Below, one piece after another: positions 1 to 9,100 of a stretch of 28,789 bases of DNA (position 1 is its first letter; every line of letters begins with the position of its first letter). The stretch is from a virus, in the IMG/VR virus record IMGVR_UViG_3300050821_016262, positions 1 to 28,789 of that record, one strand, 5' to 3'. The notes beneath the pieces are model-generated. The model was not told the origin of the DNA and did no database searches. It saw only the letters and a list, made by a program, of their open reading frames with translations. The position numbers and the translations under genes were made by a program.

Positions 1-1973
1 TAATACTGAATAGCATTATGAGGGCCAGCACTAGAAGCAGGTGGTCCTGGAACAATTGGTAGAGTCACCTGAAAATCCTGGTTCGCCCCAATCACAATGG
101 GACCAAACTCCTGGCTCTTGTAGAACTTATTCTGAGCGTCCTGCATGTAGAGAATTACATAGTAAGTGCCTGCAGGAAATGGTATTGCTAGTCCTCCTAT
201 ATTGTTAGCTACAATAGAGGTAACATTGAGAGTTCCTAGAGTAGTAGAAGGCTGTACCGGCACTGCACATACATACATGGGAGGACTGGCAGTCAACGCC
301 CCACGACAGTTCCAAATGAAGTTCCAGTCCACCGGCTGAATGTCGCTCTGCCCACCAAAGATGTATGGTCTGATCTCTTCTGACAGCAGCCGGTCTCTGA
401 CTCCATCAAACATGGCAATTCCCAAGTGGGTCATTCTAACAATGCCGAATCCCGGCACAAACTGAATCGTCCGGGGAGCCACGCAGCCCAAATCAGTCTG
501 GGCCCGCTGAATAGAAAAGTTCGAGGCTCCAAACACGCCATTGATCTGGAAGGTAGAAAACTCCTTGAAGGCTACCAGCGACCCAGTCGGCGGAATCCCA
601 CTCTCAGCAATGGTATAGGTAGCCAGTCCCATTCCCTGCGATCCATCATCTTTATCCAGAAAGGCCACATTCAGGGGATTCCAGGAATTGGGATTATTAA
701 GATCTGACATCTTGAGGCATGAGGGCCCATCAAAGTTATCGCTGGTATTGTTGGGGGAAGTATTGAATACCCATAGTGACCCGGCATAGACAATGGCATG
801 AGCAGCCCCCCGAGGCGCTGGCACCGCATTCACCGGGCCCTGGCTGACCCAGATCACCGTGCCATCAGCGGTTGACTGGCCCAAGGCAGTATTGAAAGCA
901 GGGGCCCCAGCAGCCGTGGTGCCACTCTGGGTAGCCTTGTAGAGCACGCCTCCCAGCGTCATCAGATCCCCGGCTACTTGGGCGGTGGAATTCGTTCGGG
1001 CTGGGTAACTGGCAGTGAAGCTATTAGTCAACGGCACCGTTCCCACTGTGGTTCCATCAGACTGATATGGGGCAAACCCATTGCCCAACGCCAGAATCAT
1101 CTTGTTGGTAAATTGCACAATCTGTGGCAGAGGACTAATATTCCCAGAAATCCCACCCGTTGGCGTAGGCGGCTGGCTGCCAGAAGTTTGCCCACCGATA
1201 CCACTACCACCTCTTCCACCAATGGGATCTCCACCTTGGTTTACTGGTAGATCGGCAGGGAAGTTGAGGATCAGATTTGCTGTTCCATAGACTGGAACCA
1301 CCATGTTATAGAACTGAGTTAACTGAGTGGTATCAGCTACCGGTGGTCCTATGGCAAGGCGGGCACCATCAGCAATATTATCCAAATAGGTAGGAGTGGT
1401 AACCGGAGAAGAATTCAGCCTCTGATAGGTTGGTCCCGGCCCTACTGCAGTCCGGTAAATATTGAAGCCTACTGCATATTGAACAGTGGGCAAGGTCAGA
1501 AGTGCCTTATGGCCTGCCGGGACTACTGCACCTACTCCCAAGAAACCAGGGAATAGACTACTCTCTCCACCGGCTCCATCGAGTGCAGTCACTGCCCAAA
1601 GATAGCTCCCTCCTAGAACTCCACCTGCTCCTCCATCAGCAATAGTAAGGTTTCCAGAAGCCCCTATAAGAATATTGACATTGGGGTTTTTGATCAGACT
1701 AAAGTAGCTGGCAGGCAAACCAGTGGGCTGGAACAGAATAAGCTCTGTAATGGGACCAAATCCTAGAGATGATTGCTGGGGCCCGGTACCCAAGCCAAGG
1801 TTGTTATATACACTGATCAGAAAAGTACCATCAGCAGTGATCAGCCCACCGCGCTTGGTCAACACCAGATTCGAACTTCTGGGATGCGAGCCCGGAGGCT
1901 GGGCAAAAGTGGTCGAGGCTGCATTGACACCCTTGAGCCACTTCTTCTGCGATACTTTTTGAGACTTTGCCAT
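1..1973 (-). CDS. Partial large structural protein, gp10-like stabilisation/tail-hub candidate
   Basis: This reading frame stays open from an ATG at 1973 to the left edge, giving 657 codons with the C-terminus missing. It begins MAKSQKVSQKKWLKGVNAAS and is a beta-rich, Gly/Thr/Asn-rich protein without a signal peptide. Around 1973-1750 it has a segment like the start of phage beta-propeller stem proteins. Around 430-560 a stretch containing LVAFKEFSTFQI and LGCVAPRTIQFVPGFGIVRM recalls packaged-DNA stabilisation proteins of the P22 gp10 type. Around 840-990 it carries a GDLM...DGTVIW module. Its ATG overlaps the upstream stop by 1 nt (TAATG), so it is probably translationally coupled to the adaptor-like gene. 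The coding call is firm; the gp10-like role is inferred from weak motif resemblance plus gene order. A tail fibre or hub protein is the alternative. Confidence 0.85.
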   Translation of the reverse strand, partial: MAKSQKVSQKKWLKGVNAASTTFAQPPGSHPRSSNLVLTKRGGLITADGTFLISVYNNLGLGTGPQQSSLGFGPITELILFQPTGLPASYFSLIKNPNVNILIGASGNLTIADGGAGGVLGGSYLWAVTALDGAGGESSLFPGFLGVGAVVPAGHKALLTLPTVQYAVGFNIYRTAVGPGPTYQRLNSSPVTTPTYLDNIADGARLAIGPPVADTTQLTQFYNMVVPVYGTANLILNFPADLPVNQGGDPIGGRGGSGIGGQTSGSQPPTPTGGISGNISPLPQIVQFTNKMILALGNGFAPYQSDGTTVGTVPLTNSFTASYPARTNSTAQVAGDLMTLGGVLYKATQSGTTAAGAPAFNTALGQSTADGTVIWVSQGPVNAVPAPRGAAHAIVYAGSLWVFNTSPNNTSDNFDGPSCLKMSDLNNPNSWNPLNVAFLDKDDGSQGMGLATYTIAESGIPPTGSLVAFKEFSTFQINGVFGASNFSIQRAQTDLGCVAPRTIQFVPGFGIVRMTHLGIAMFDGVRDRLLSEEIRPYIFGGQSDIQPVDWNFIWNCRGALTASPPMYVCAVPVQPSTTLGTLNVTSIVANNIGGLAIPFPAGTYYVILYMQDAQNKFYKSQEFGPIVIGANQDFQVTLPIVPGPPASSAGPHNAIQY

Positions 1974-3229
1974 TACGGTATGATAATCGGCCCGGTCAGT
2001 CCGCCGGGAACCGTTCCCCTCAATCCATAGTCCCCATACATTCTCATTTGCCGGGGTCCTGCCACCGGCTTATTCGACTTCACCCAAGACTCCAAGGCTT
2101 TCGCTGCTTCTGCCTTCAGGGCCTGGGCTTCCTGACGCTCCTGCTCGGCCTCCCGGAAGGTGCCCAGCATGTAATCCTTGAGAAATGGCTCCCAGCCCGG
2201 AGGCACGCCCAAGGTCACTGCTGCCTGTCCCACTGAATACACATAAGGCATGCGATAACCATTGAGCTCCACGTTGAGCTCTGTGACAGTGGCACCCGTA
2301 CCAAACGCAAAGGGCTGTGTCCCTGCCCAGCCCCGAATACAGTTCTGTAACTGACTCGGAGTCTGTGCGGAGTAGCTGACCACCTCGGAATTGGTGCCAT
2401 CCGAGATCAGTGCATAGCCATCGGCCAGCAACCAGCCTGAGACTCCCGTAATGGGAACATTAATGTCAGTAGCCAGAATTGGGGCCGTGGTGGTAGCCGT
2501 GCCTGCGGTCCGGGAAGGCGTCCAGTAGAGCTCCAACCGAGTTGTATCCGATTGCGCATCTGTCATCAGGGAGATGGAAATATTGGCAGTCAGATTTCTA
2601 TTTCTAAAGGTCTCTGCCTTATTGCCCAGATCCAGCTCCCAACCATCATAGAAGCACTGATCGAGCCGCAACCACTGGCCCTGCAGGGTAGTCACATAGC
2701 GACGCTGGCCCGAGACGGAAGCAATTCCCACAGCATCCTGGATACCACCAGTAATACGAGCTGCTGCTTTCAAGGCGTCATTTAACCAGCGATACATGGT
2801 GGCAGCAGAAACAAATCCACCATCGGTATCTGGTAGATAAGCCGAAGACCTGACTGGAGGAATGCCCGGTACGATGCCATTAAAGTTGAGAATATTCACC
2901 GTACCAAAAGTGGTGATTGGCAAATAGAATGATTCTCCACCAGGAGCGAATCCAAAATAAACTCGCGATGAAACTGTTCCAGCTATTGCACCGTAATTAA
3001 TCTGAATAGCATTATTAAGACCAGACAAGACTACAGATAATTCAGCACTTGGAACTGATTCTCCCCACTGATTTATCTCAGTAACAACAATATAGTATGT
3101 TGTTGCAGAAAGAGTGCCCCCAGTAGTTGGAATGGCACTATTAAGCATAGGTGGTAGTAACACTTGGGGGTTGTCTGGCCCCAGTGCCCTGACATTCATG
3201 ATCAGATCGCCAACCAGTCCCTTAGGCAT
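1973..3229 (-). CDS. Putative head-tail adaptor protein
   Basis: A 418-aa protein with no signal peptide. The N-terminal third is beta-rich (residues about 35-125). The middle contains TMYRWLNDALKAAARITGG (about 143-161) followed by a YVTTLQGQWLRLDQ segment, the helix-then-strand pattern seen in podovirus adaptor/tail-tubular-A-like proteins. Near the C-terminus a charged helix with many Glu, Ala and Lys (about 350-385) follows a FLKDYMLGTFREAEQE segment, which is also usual in this group. The ATG overlaps the upstream stop as TGATG and only a weak GGTGG precedes it, suggesting coupling. It lies just before the hub-like gene, the P22-type order of adaptor then stabilisation protein. The function is inferred from layout and fold pattern. 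Confidence 0.75.
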   Translation of the reverse strand: MPKGLVGDLIMNVRALGPDNPQVLLPPMLNSAIPTTGGTLSATTYYIVVTEINQWGESVPSAELSVVLSGLNNAIQINYGAIAGTVSSRVYFGFAPGGESFYLPITTFGTVNILNFNGIVPGIPPVRSSAYLPDTDGGFVSAATMYRWLNDALKAAARITGGIQDAVGIASVSGQRRYVTTLQGQWLRLDQCFYDGWELDLGNKAETFRNRNLTANISISLMTDAQSDTTRLELYWTPSRTAGTATTTAPILATDINVPITGVSGWLLADGYALISDGTNSEVVSYSAQTPSQLQNCIRGWAGTQPFAFGTGATVTELNVELNGYRMPYVYSVGQAAVTLGVPPGWEPFLKDYMLGTFREAEQERQEAQALKAEAAKALESWVKSNKPVAGPRQMRMYGDYGLRGTVPGGLTGPIIIP

Positions 3230-3558
3230 CAGTTCACCACCGCGCTGAGTGTCACCACAAACGGTCCAACTACTGGATTCACGGAATTCGATGGAGCACT
3301 CTCAATGGCGCTAAACACTGCCGTAACAATATAGCAATAATTTCCTACCGCCACCGTAGAGTCCGTAAAGGTCTTCACTGCTACCGCACTGGCAATAGTT
3401 GAGAATGCGGGCGTGCCGCTACACGTCCCAGTGGCTCGCTTCACATTGTAGGTAGTCCCAGCTGGATTCTGGGTATCCACCCAAGTGAGCGTCACACTGT
3501 GGCTGGTCTGGGCTAACAAAGAAATCGAGAGTAGTAATAGAATTACTAGATATCGCAT
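3229..3558 (-). CDS. Secreted-type fibronectin type III domain protein
   Basis: A 109-aa protein. Residues 1-17 (MRYLVILLLLSISLLAQ) form a textbook Sec signal peptide with a likely cleavage after AQ. The remainder is a single fibronectin type III domain: SVTLTWVDTQNP opens the sandwich, YNVKRATG is the central strand, and YCYIVTAVFSAIESAPSN is the F-G region. Two cysteines at about 46 and 75 could pair after export. GAGG-type ribosome binding (AGAGGTATTT) precedes the ATG and the gap to the upstream gene is 8 nt. FN3 domains are common on phage surfaces and in secreted bacterial proteins; here the leader peptide suggests export. A surface adhesin or accessory fibre is likely, but the ligand is unknown. 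Confidence 0.85.
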   Translation of the reverse strand: MRYLVILLLLSISLLAQTSHSVTLTWVDTQNPAGTTYNVKRATGTCSGTPAFSTIASAVAVKTFTDSTVAVGNYCYIVTAVFSAIESAPSNSVNPVVGPFVVTLSAVVN

Positions 3559-3566
3559 AAATACCT

Positions 3567-6158
3567 CTAATCAGGCGTGGGCCCACTTCCACAATAGCTC
3601 TGGCAAACGTACTGGGTAGCGGTTTGGGCTGAATCAATGGCAGTGAAATTGGCTCCCATGTCTTGCCCATCCGAGCCCGCATTGTGAGCTACCGAGCTTG
3701 CATCCAGCTTGTAGCCATGCCAGTCATTAAGATCAATGGCCGAATTTACTGATGGGCTTACTTGAGTACCGCCACCGCAAAAGTTGGTACCCGTAGTAGG
3801 CGCATTCAGTGCTCCCGAGAAGCCCACTGATTTCCCGTCTGCAGCACTAGCCCCAAAAGTATAAGCCGTGGCCGGGAACTTGAAAGTAGTGGGTGGGCTT
3901 GTTCCCACGCCAATGGTGGCATACTCGGTATAGGCAGGTAGCCCACCGACTTGCGAAATCTTGGTACCATTCTCCTGCCAAGTCACCGTGCCATCCACGG
4001 CACAGCTGAATAGACCACCGCTCAGCGATGGGCTGGACCCCGAGGTTCCATTGGTCACCGCCAGATAATTGTGAGTAGGCGAATTCACTGCCATCACATC
4101 ACCCAGCCGGTAGACGGTGGTATTCACCCGCAATGCAGCATTACGATCTGCCCACATGTTGTGATGAGCGGTCAGTGTAGTGGTATCGAGATTGGCACTC
4201 TCAAAGGCTGTGCCATCCGAGCCACCTAAAGTAGACCACCCAGTCGTTCCGGTCATCACGTTATTGATGAGCGTAAGATTGCGCTCCCTTGAACCGCCAC
4301 CCGGACTAGAGATCCAGGCATCGCCCACCAATGTGTTGTGCTGGATGAGCGCAAAATTGGGCCAGCCGGTGCCATTCGAGAAGGACGTGCAGGTAGTAGT
4401 GGCATTGGCAGTACCAGCATTGGCATAGGTAATAGTCGTGCCTGAGACAGTGGCTGCCGTAGTAAAAGGATAGGTTGCTACATTGAATGTAGTATCTGTG
4501 CAGCCTGACAAGGTAATGGGATCGCCCGCTACCAGGCCAGTCTGATTCTCGCCTACTCCTCCTGCCAGTTGAATAGTTGCAATGGTGCCTGTATTGTTAC
4601 GAGTGACCGAGGTAACCGTGAAACTGTGAGATCCTGACAGCACATTCAGAGTGAAGGCATTGGTCGGACAACTCCACGAACTGCGCAAGCCTATGTCATA
4701 CACCAGATTGTTCTGGAAGGTCACATTGCGGCCTGGAGTAGAAGCCGAAGCACCGTTACCGGTACCATCGCTATTTGCATCGTAGCCAATCCCGGCACAG
4801 CCATGCCGCACCACGTTGGTCTCAAACGTGATGTTGGCCATGGTCTGCACGTAGTTGTCGCAGGGATTCGGCGTACAAGCCCGGTTATTGAGGCCTACTA
4901 CCCGGCCTGCTTGCCCACCTGAGTTATCGCTGTTCTCAAAGATATTGCCTGCCATCAAACACTGATTGCAGCCCTTCAGCTCAAACGAGTTCTTGCGCAC
5001 GCAACTGATATTGACACCACAGACCGATCCCGCTCCCTGCCCATTCCCAAGCCATGCCCACGGATAAGTAAAGCGATTGCGGCGTACTTCAATGTTGACT
5101 GCCGAGACCCCTACTGGCGTGGTTCCAGTCACGCCCCCATCGAAGACTGGGATCGAAGTTCCATCAATCCAGTTATGAACAATCTTAGCTTGCTGAGCCC
5201 CAATCCAGTAGATGCCATGGCCCTCAGCTCCAGGGCGAATGGACTTGGAAATCTGGGAATTCACTACCCAGCAGTTCTTGCCACAGTCAAACTGGATATC
5301 ATTCGATAAAGAGTTCGTGCCAGCTCCCGCATCTGTGGCATCTCCATGCACCCAGACTCGATCAAAGCCATAGTCATGTGGCATGCCCGCAACGGTAGAG
5401 GAATTGTTGCCCATGGAAATCGGCACGCAACAGGCAATTGTGTTGGAGAGTCTCACCTCAGCATCCCGAATAACAATATGATTGGGGCCATTGCCATTCA
5501 CGTCAGCATTGCCACCCTTGATAGCGCTACCATTCACAGTTGCGGTCTCAAGCGTGTACATGGATGAGACATCGTTGTAGGCCGAGGTGTTGGTCATTGT
5601 GCCGTTGGCTAGAGTAAAAGCTCCAGGTCCAACGGTGGTAATCGTGGTCCCTAGCTGATAGCTCATCCCGGTTGCATTACAGTCCGGGTTTCGAATCCCG
5701 GGATCAGTGGACTGCGACAAGTTGTCCTGGATGCCGTGAGTACAAACCGTTTGGCCTACCGTAAGGGGAGTATCCGATTCAAACACAATGCACTTGGTAG
5801 GCATGCCTGCACCCACAGGCTTGGCCAGCAACGTCAGGTTACTATTCCCAGTAATCAACGTCCCATGAGCTATCACCACATGCCACCACTGGTCCGCTGC
5901 TGCCACCCAGTCAGTCATGGCATTGTTAATTCCTGCCCAAGTTGCTGGATAGCTACCCGGGATAGTCTTGGTCACGTCGTAAGTACCACCGGGAGGATTG
6001 CAGGTCTGATCATTGGCCCATGCCTGAGGAAGCTGAGCTATCGTTTGGACTGGTGGTGTTCCCGGAGTATTGATAGATACCCCAGTAATCTTCACACCTT
6101 TTACTGTAACCTGAGACCAGCAGGCCGTAGTGAGAAGAATGATAAGAATGACTCGCAC
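3567..6158 (-). CDS. Exported right-handed beta-helix (pectate-lyase-like) spike protein
   Basis: An 863-aa protein starting with GTG, preceded by GGGAGA at good spacing and directly abutting the upstream TGA. Residues 1-16 (MRVILIILLTTACWSQ) are a signal peptide; a weak lipobox (TTAC) leaves lipoprotein processing possible. Residues about 150-510 have the repeated short hydrophobic turns with Asn ladders (for example IVIRDAEVRLSNT, IEVRRNRF, ITFETNVV, VTFQNNLV) of parallel beta-helix proteins. A roughly 80-residue beta module (about 506-585) interrupts the helix, which then resumes with FALIQHNTLVGD. Near residue 680-730 is a GDVM...GTSG...DGTVTW module. Many cysteines suggest disulphides formed outside the cytoplasm. 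It could be a tailspike that binds or cleaves surface polysaccharide; no catalytic residues can be assigned by eye. Confidence 0.85.
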   Translation of the reverse strand: MRVILIILLTTACWSQVTVKGVKITGVSINTPGTPPVQTIAQLPQAWANDQTCNPPGGTYDVTKTIPGSYPATWAGINNAMTDWVAAADQWWHVVIAHGTLITGNSNLTLLAKPVGAGMPTKCIVFESDTPLTVGQTVCTHGIQDNLSQSTDPGIRNPDCNATGMSYQLGTTITTVGPGAFTLANGTMTNTSAYNDVSSMYTLETATVNGSAIKGGNADVNGNGPNHIVIRDAEVRLSNTIACCVPISMGNNSSTVAGMPHDYGFDRVWVHGDATDAGAGTNSLSNDIQFDCGKNCWVVNSQISKSIRPGAEGHGIYWIGAQQAKIVHNWIDGTSIPVFDGGVTGTTPVGVSAVNIEVRRNRFTYPWAWLGNGQGAGSVCGVNISCVRKNSFELKGCNQCLMAGNIFENSDNSGGQAGRVVGLNNRACTPNPCDNYVQTMANITFETNVVRHGCAGIGYDANSDGTGNGASASTPGRNVTFQNNLVYDIGLRSSWSCPTNAFTLNVLSGSHSFTVTSVTRNNTGTIATIQLAGGVGENQTGLVAGDPITLSGCTDTTFNVATYPFTTAATVSGTTITYANAGTANATTTCTSFSNGTGWPNFALIQHNTLVGDAWISSPGGGSRERNLTLINNVMTGTTGWSTLGGSDGTAFESANLDTTTLTAHHNMWADRNAALRVNTTVYRLGDVMAVNSPTHNYLAVTNGTSGSSPSLSGGLFSCAVDGTVTWQENGTKISQVGGLPAYTEYATIGVGTSPPTTFKFPATAYTFGASAADGKSVGFSGALNAPTTGTNFCGGGTQVSPSVNSAIDLNDWHGYKLDASSVAHNAGSDGQDMGANFTAIDSAQTATQYVCQSYCGSGPTPD

Positions 6159-9100
6159 TCAATTTCTCCCATGACAAATGTAGCTGACTGCTCCGGTCTG
6201 AGCAGCATCAGAGGAAAACTGTAAGGTAGTCGTGTTCAGGGTTGAGATCCAGATACGATGCGCCCCGGGATCAAACTGGATTCCAATAGTGCATTCTGGA
6301 TGGCTAACATAGGTACCAGCAAAAGTATAAGTAGCACTGGTGGTAGCTGCCGAAAAAGCCAACTCTCCTGTCAGATCAGTGTTCGAAGCGGTCCCGGTAT
6401 TGATTCCCGGAGTGCCGGTAAAGGTACCCTGAGCGGCTGTTACCGTGCCCGAAATATAGACATTGCGAGGCCGATTGGCACCTGCGGCTCCAATGTCATA
6501 GGTAGCATCCAGACCTGCAAAGAAGTGACCTGCAGAGTTAATCAGCCAACGCTTGAGAGCAGAGTTAGGAGTAGCACTGGAACCGCTGGGATTTGATATC
6601 CAGAAGTTAATCGCTCCACCGTTGCCTGCTCCAGTCGACGGTCCACCTGTGATATCGGTATCCGTTCCATTCTGATCAGTAGCATTAAAGCTATTCGCCG
6701 CATTTGGCACAGGCACGGCCCGTCCAAGCATCCCACCAAACTCCAAGATGGCGCGGCTGGCAGTATTCCCGGAAGTTGGATCGTTGCGCCCGCCAATCCA
6801 TACATCGTTGGCTGAGTTATTGCCACCTAGCCCGATGCTGCCCGTACTCCAGACTAAAGGCTTGGTTCCCATTTGCTGCTGCAAGGCTCCGGAGTAGGTA
6901 ACACCCGTAATTGAAGGGAGTGACCAGTTCTGGAAATACGTCCCAATGTACGGCGCAGCAGAAGCAGAAATTGTGGTTGCTATGTTGACATCCCACTCAC
7001 GTGGCAGTACACAGCATCCTTGCGGATCACCTGCAGCGGCGTTGTACCAATCAGTTCTGCTCACGCTCACATTCTTGAGGGTGGCCCGCCGTTGGTCTGG
7101 GCGTAATGTACCTCCCGGAACTGACACATCTTGTAATCTTCCAGTAAAGGCAATTCCTCCCTGCCCACTGGCTCCAATCACATCCTCGTTCATATAAACC
7201 AGAGTCATGCCGCCATCCGTGACAGTCCCATGATTCCAGGGCGGCTCGACCACGTAGTTAGAAGTTGAGTCCGGATTCGGGCAAGGCAGGAGACTGTACT
7301 TGGTCACCCAGCCCGCACTGGCAGTGATGGTCTGCGCAGTGTTTGAGGTAATCACTCCGTAACAGCCGATGTTCATCCCGCTAAGTACCGACACCAGCAT
7401 TCCCGTGAACCCGTTCACCGTGTAGTTCGCAACATTGACTGGAGCACCAGTTGGTACAAATGTCGATCCACCAGCATTCGTCCAGTTGTGAGAACTATCT
7501 GGCGAACCGGTTGCAGCTGTCACCAACATCGAAGAGGCTGAGAATGTAGGTGCGGCGTTCGGCGTAAATACACAGCCGCTAGTCGCGCCAGTCCAAGCGT
7601 GAGACGAGTCTGCCGTGCCACTGAGGTTATTCATGGAAAGTGGCACAGGCCCCGAATTATTCGGGGTAGGAAATACTTCCGTCCCAGTGATCCCGGTTAC
7701 GGCCTGAGTCATGGTCTCAGTTCCATTGCAGGTTCCGCTGGTTAATGTACCCGTAACAGTCGCGGTGGAAGTGGCTGCGGTGACTACTGTAGCCGTAGAC
7801 CCGGTTACAGCCTGAGTAAGCGCATCACCTGCCGTAAATAGCTTGATCGTTACTGAGCCAGCAATGGTCTGGTTGGTGTTCGTGATGCTTGTGCTGGTGC
7901 CGCTGCTAGCCCGAATGGGAGCAACTAAAGTTCCGGTACCGTTGGCCGGTCCACCATTGTTTGTGACTTGATAGTATGCCCCGTCTCCACCTACTGGACT
8001 GCCACTGCAAACACTGCCGACTGGAAAGGTTCCTCCGGGAGTAAGGTAGCAAGATTGGTTAATGGTGTTGCTGTCGTAGATTTCAAGCGTGTTGCCAGCC
8101 ACCAGCTTACGACTCTCCGAGCGCACGTCGTACATGACGCATGGACCTTGCGAGAGTTCGCAGTACATATCATAGCCAGTCTGCGTTGTGAATCCATTCT
8201 CAAAACTGACTCCATACATGTAGACGTAGCCGCCACCGTAGTTCGCAAACCCATAGAGAGGGCTGGCTTGAATGTCTCCACCGTACCAGGCTACAGCCAG
8301 CGCGTTTTGAGCGTAAGAACGTCCCGCATTACGCCCGATATTATTGCCACCTAGCTGCCATGCTGCCCCAGTAAATCCGGCCCCGGCACAGTCGTAACAG
8401 TAGATGTTTGAGCCTTGTGCCCCACCCCCGGATTTGGCAATCAGCACGCCCACATCAGTGATGTTGTTGCCTTGAAACGTGTTGTTGTAGAAGTCGATAA
8501 ACTGCGGGCGTAAGTCGTTCCCCTGTGCGCCACTGTAATCCAGATCAACGAGAGCATTGGTATTCGAAGCGCTCGATGCCCAGGAGCAATCATAGAAAGC
8601 TCCATAGGCGTCGGATTGTCCGTCAAGGATGCGCAGGTTGGTGGTGGTCTGGGTGATTCCGCTGAACAGGCGGCTGTCACAAACCACTTTGAAGTTGATA
8701 GCGTGGTAGAACTTTAGCTCCGCGTTGATGTTGTAATTTTGCGGCAGGCGAAGAGTGCGGTTGTAGATATTGAGACCACTACCATTGGTGCGGGCAGTGG
8801 TCAGTCCACCACCAAAAGCAGCATAGATAGCCGCTTGCAGGGCAAGGGTATTGTTGGCAGCAGTAGCGCCGATTCCTGCACCCCACCATTCCGGAAACAC
8901 GTCCTGATGGATTGGTGAGCCAGTGAAATCAATCACGCCATGCCCGGTCGCGCTATCTGCATTCAGAAATATCTGGTGAAAGTCCGGATCTACAATTCCG
9001 CCCCAGATGGTGGCCGTGGCGTTACCCGGCTTCAGCGAGAGCAGACTGTATACCCAGGTTCCCGGAGCCGGATCAACCGTAATGGATTGAGTAGCAGAAG

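Noticed and set aside
1860-1890. TTCGAA word with short stem, like a TPsiC arm, on the minus strand
   Set aside because: The 5-bp arms do not pair at standard T-loop length and it lies within the N-terminal coding region of the large partial gene.
5655-5708. Plus-strand tRNA-like segment with a T-arm word (GGTTTCGAATCCC) and short matching ends
   Set aside because: Only about 53 nt would be enclosed, too short for a tRNA, no anticodon arm can be placed, and the DNA is inside a clear coding frame on the other strand.
5736-6224. 162-codon open frame on the plus strand
   Set aside because: It is antisense to the beta-helix spike gene with rare-residue composition (many Arg, His, Cys), no ribosome site and no motif.
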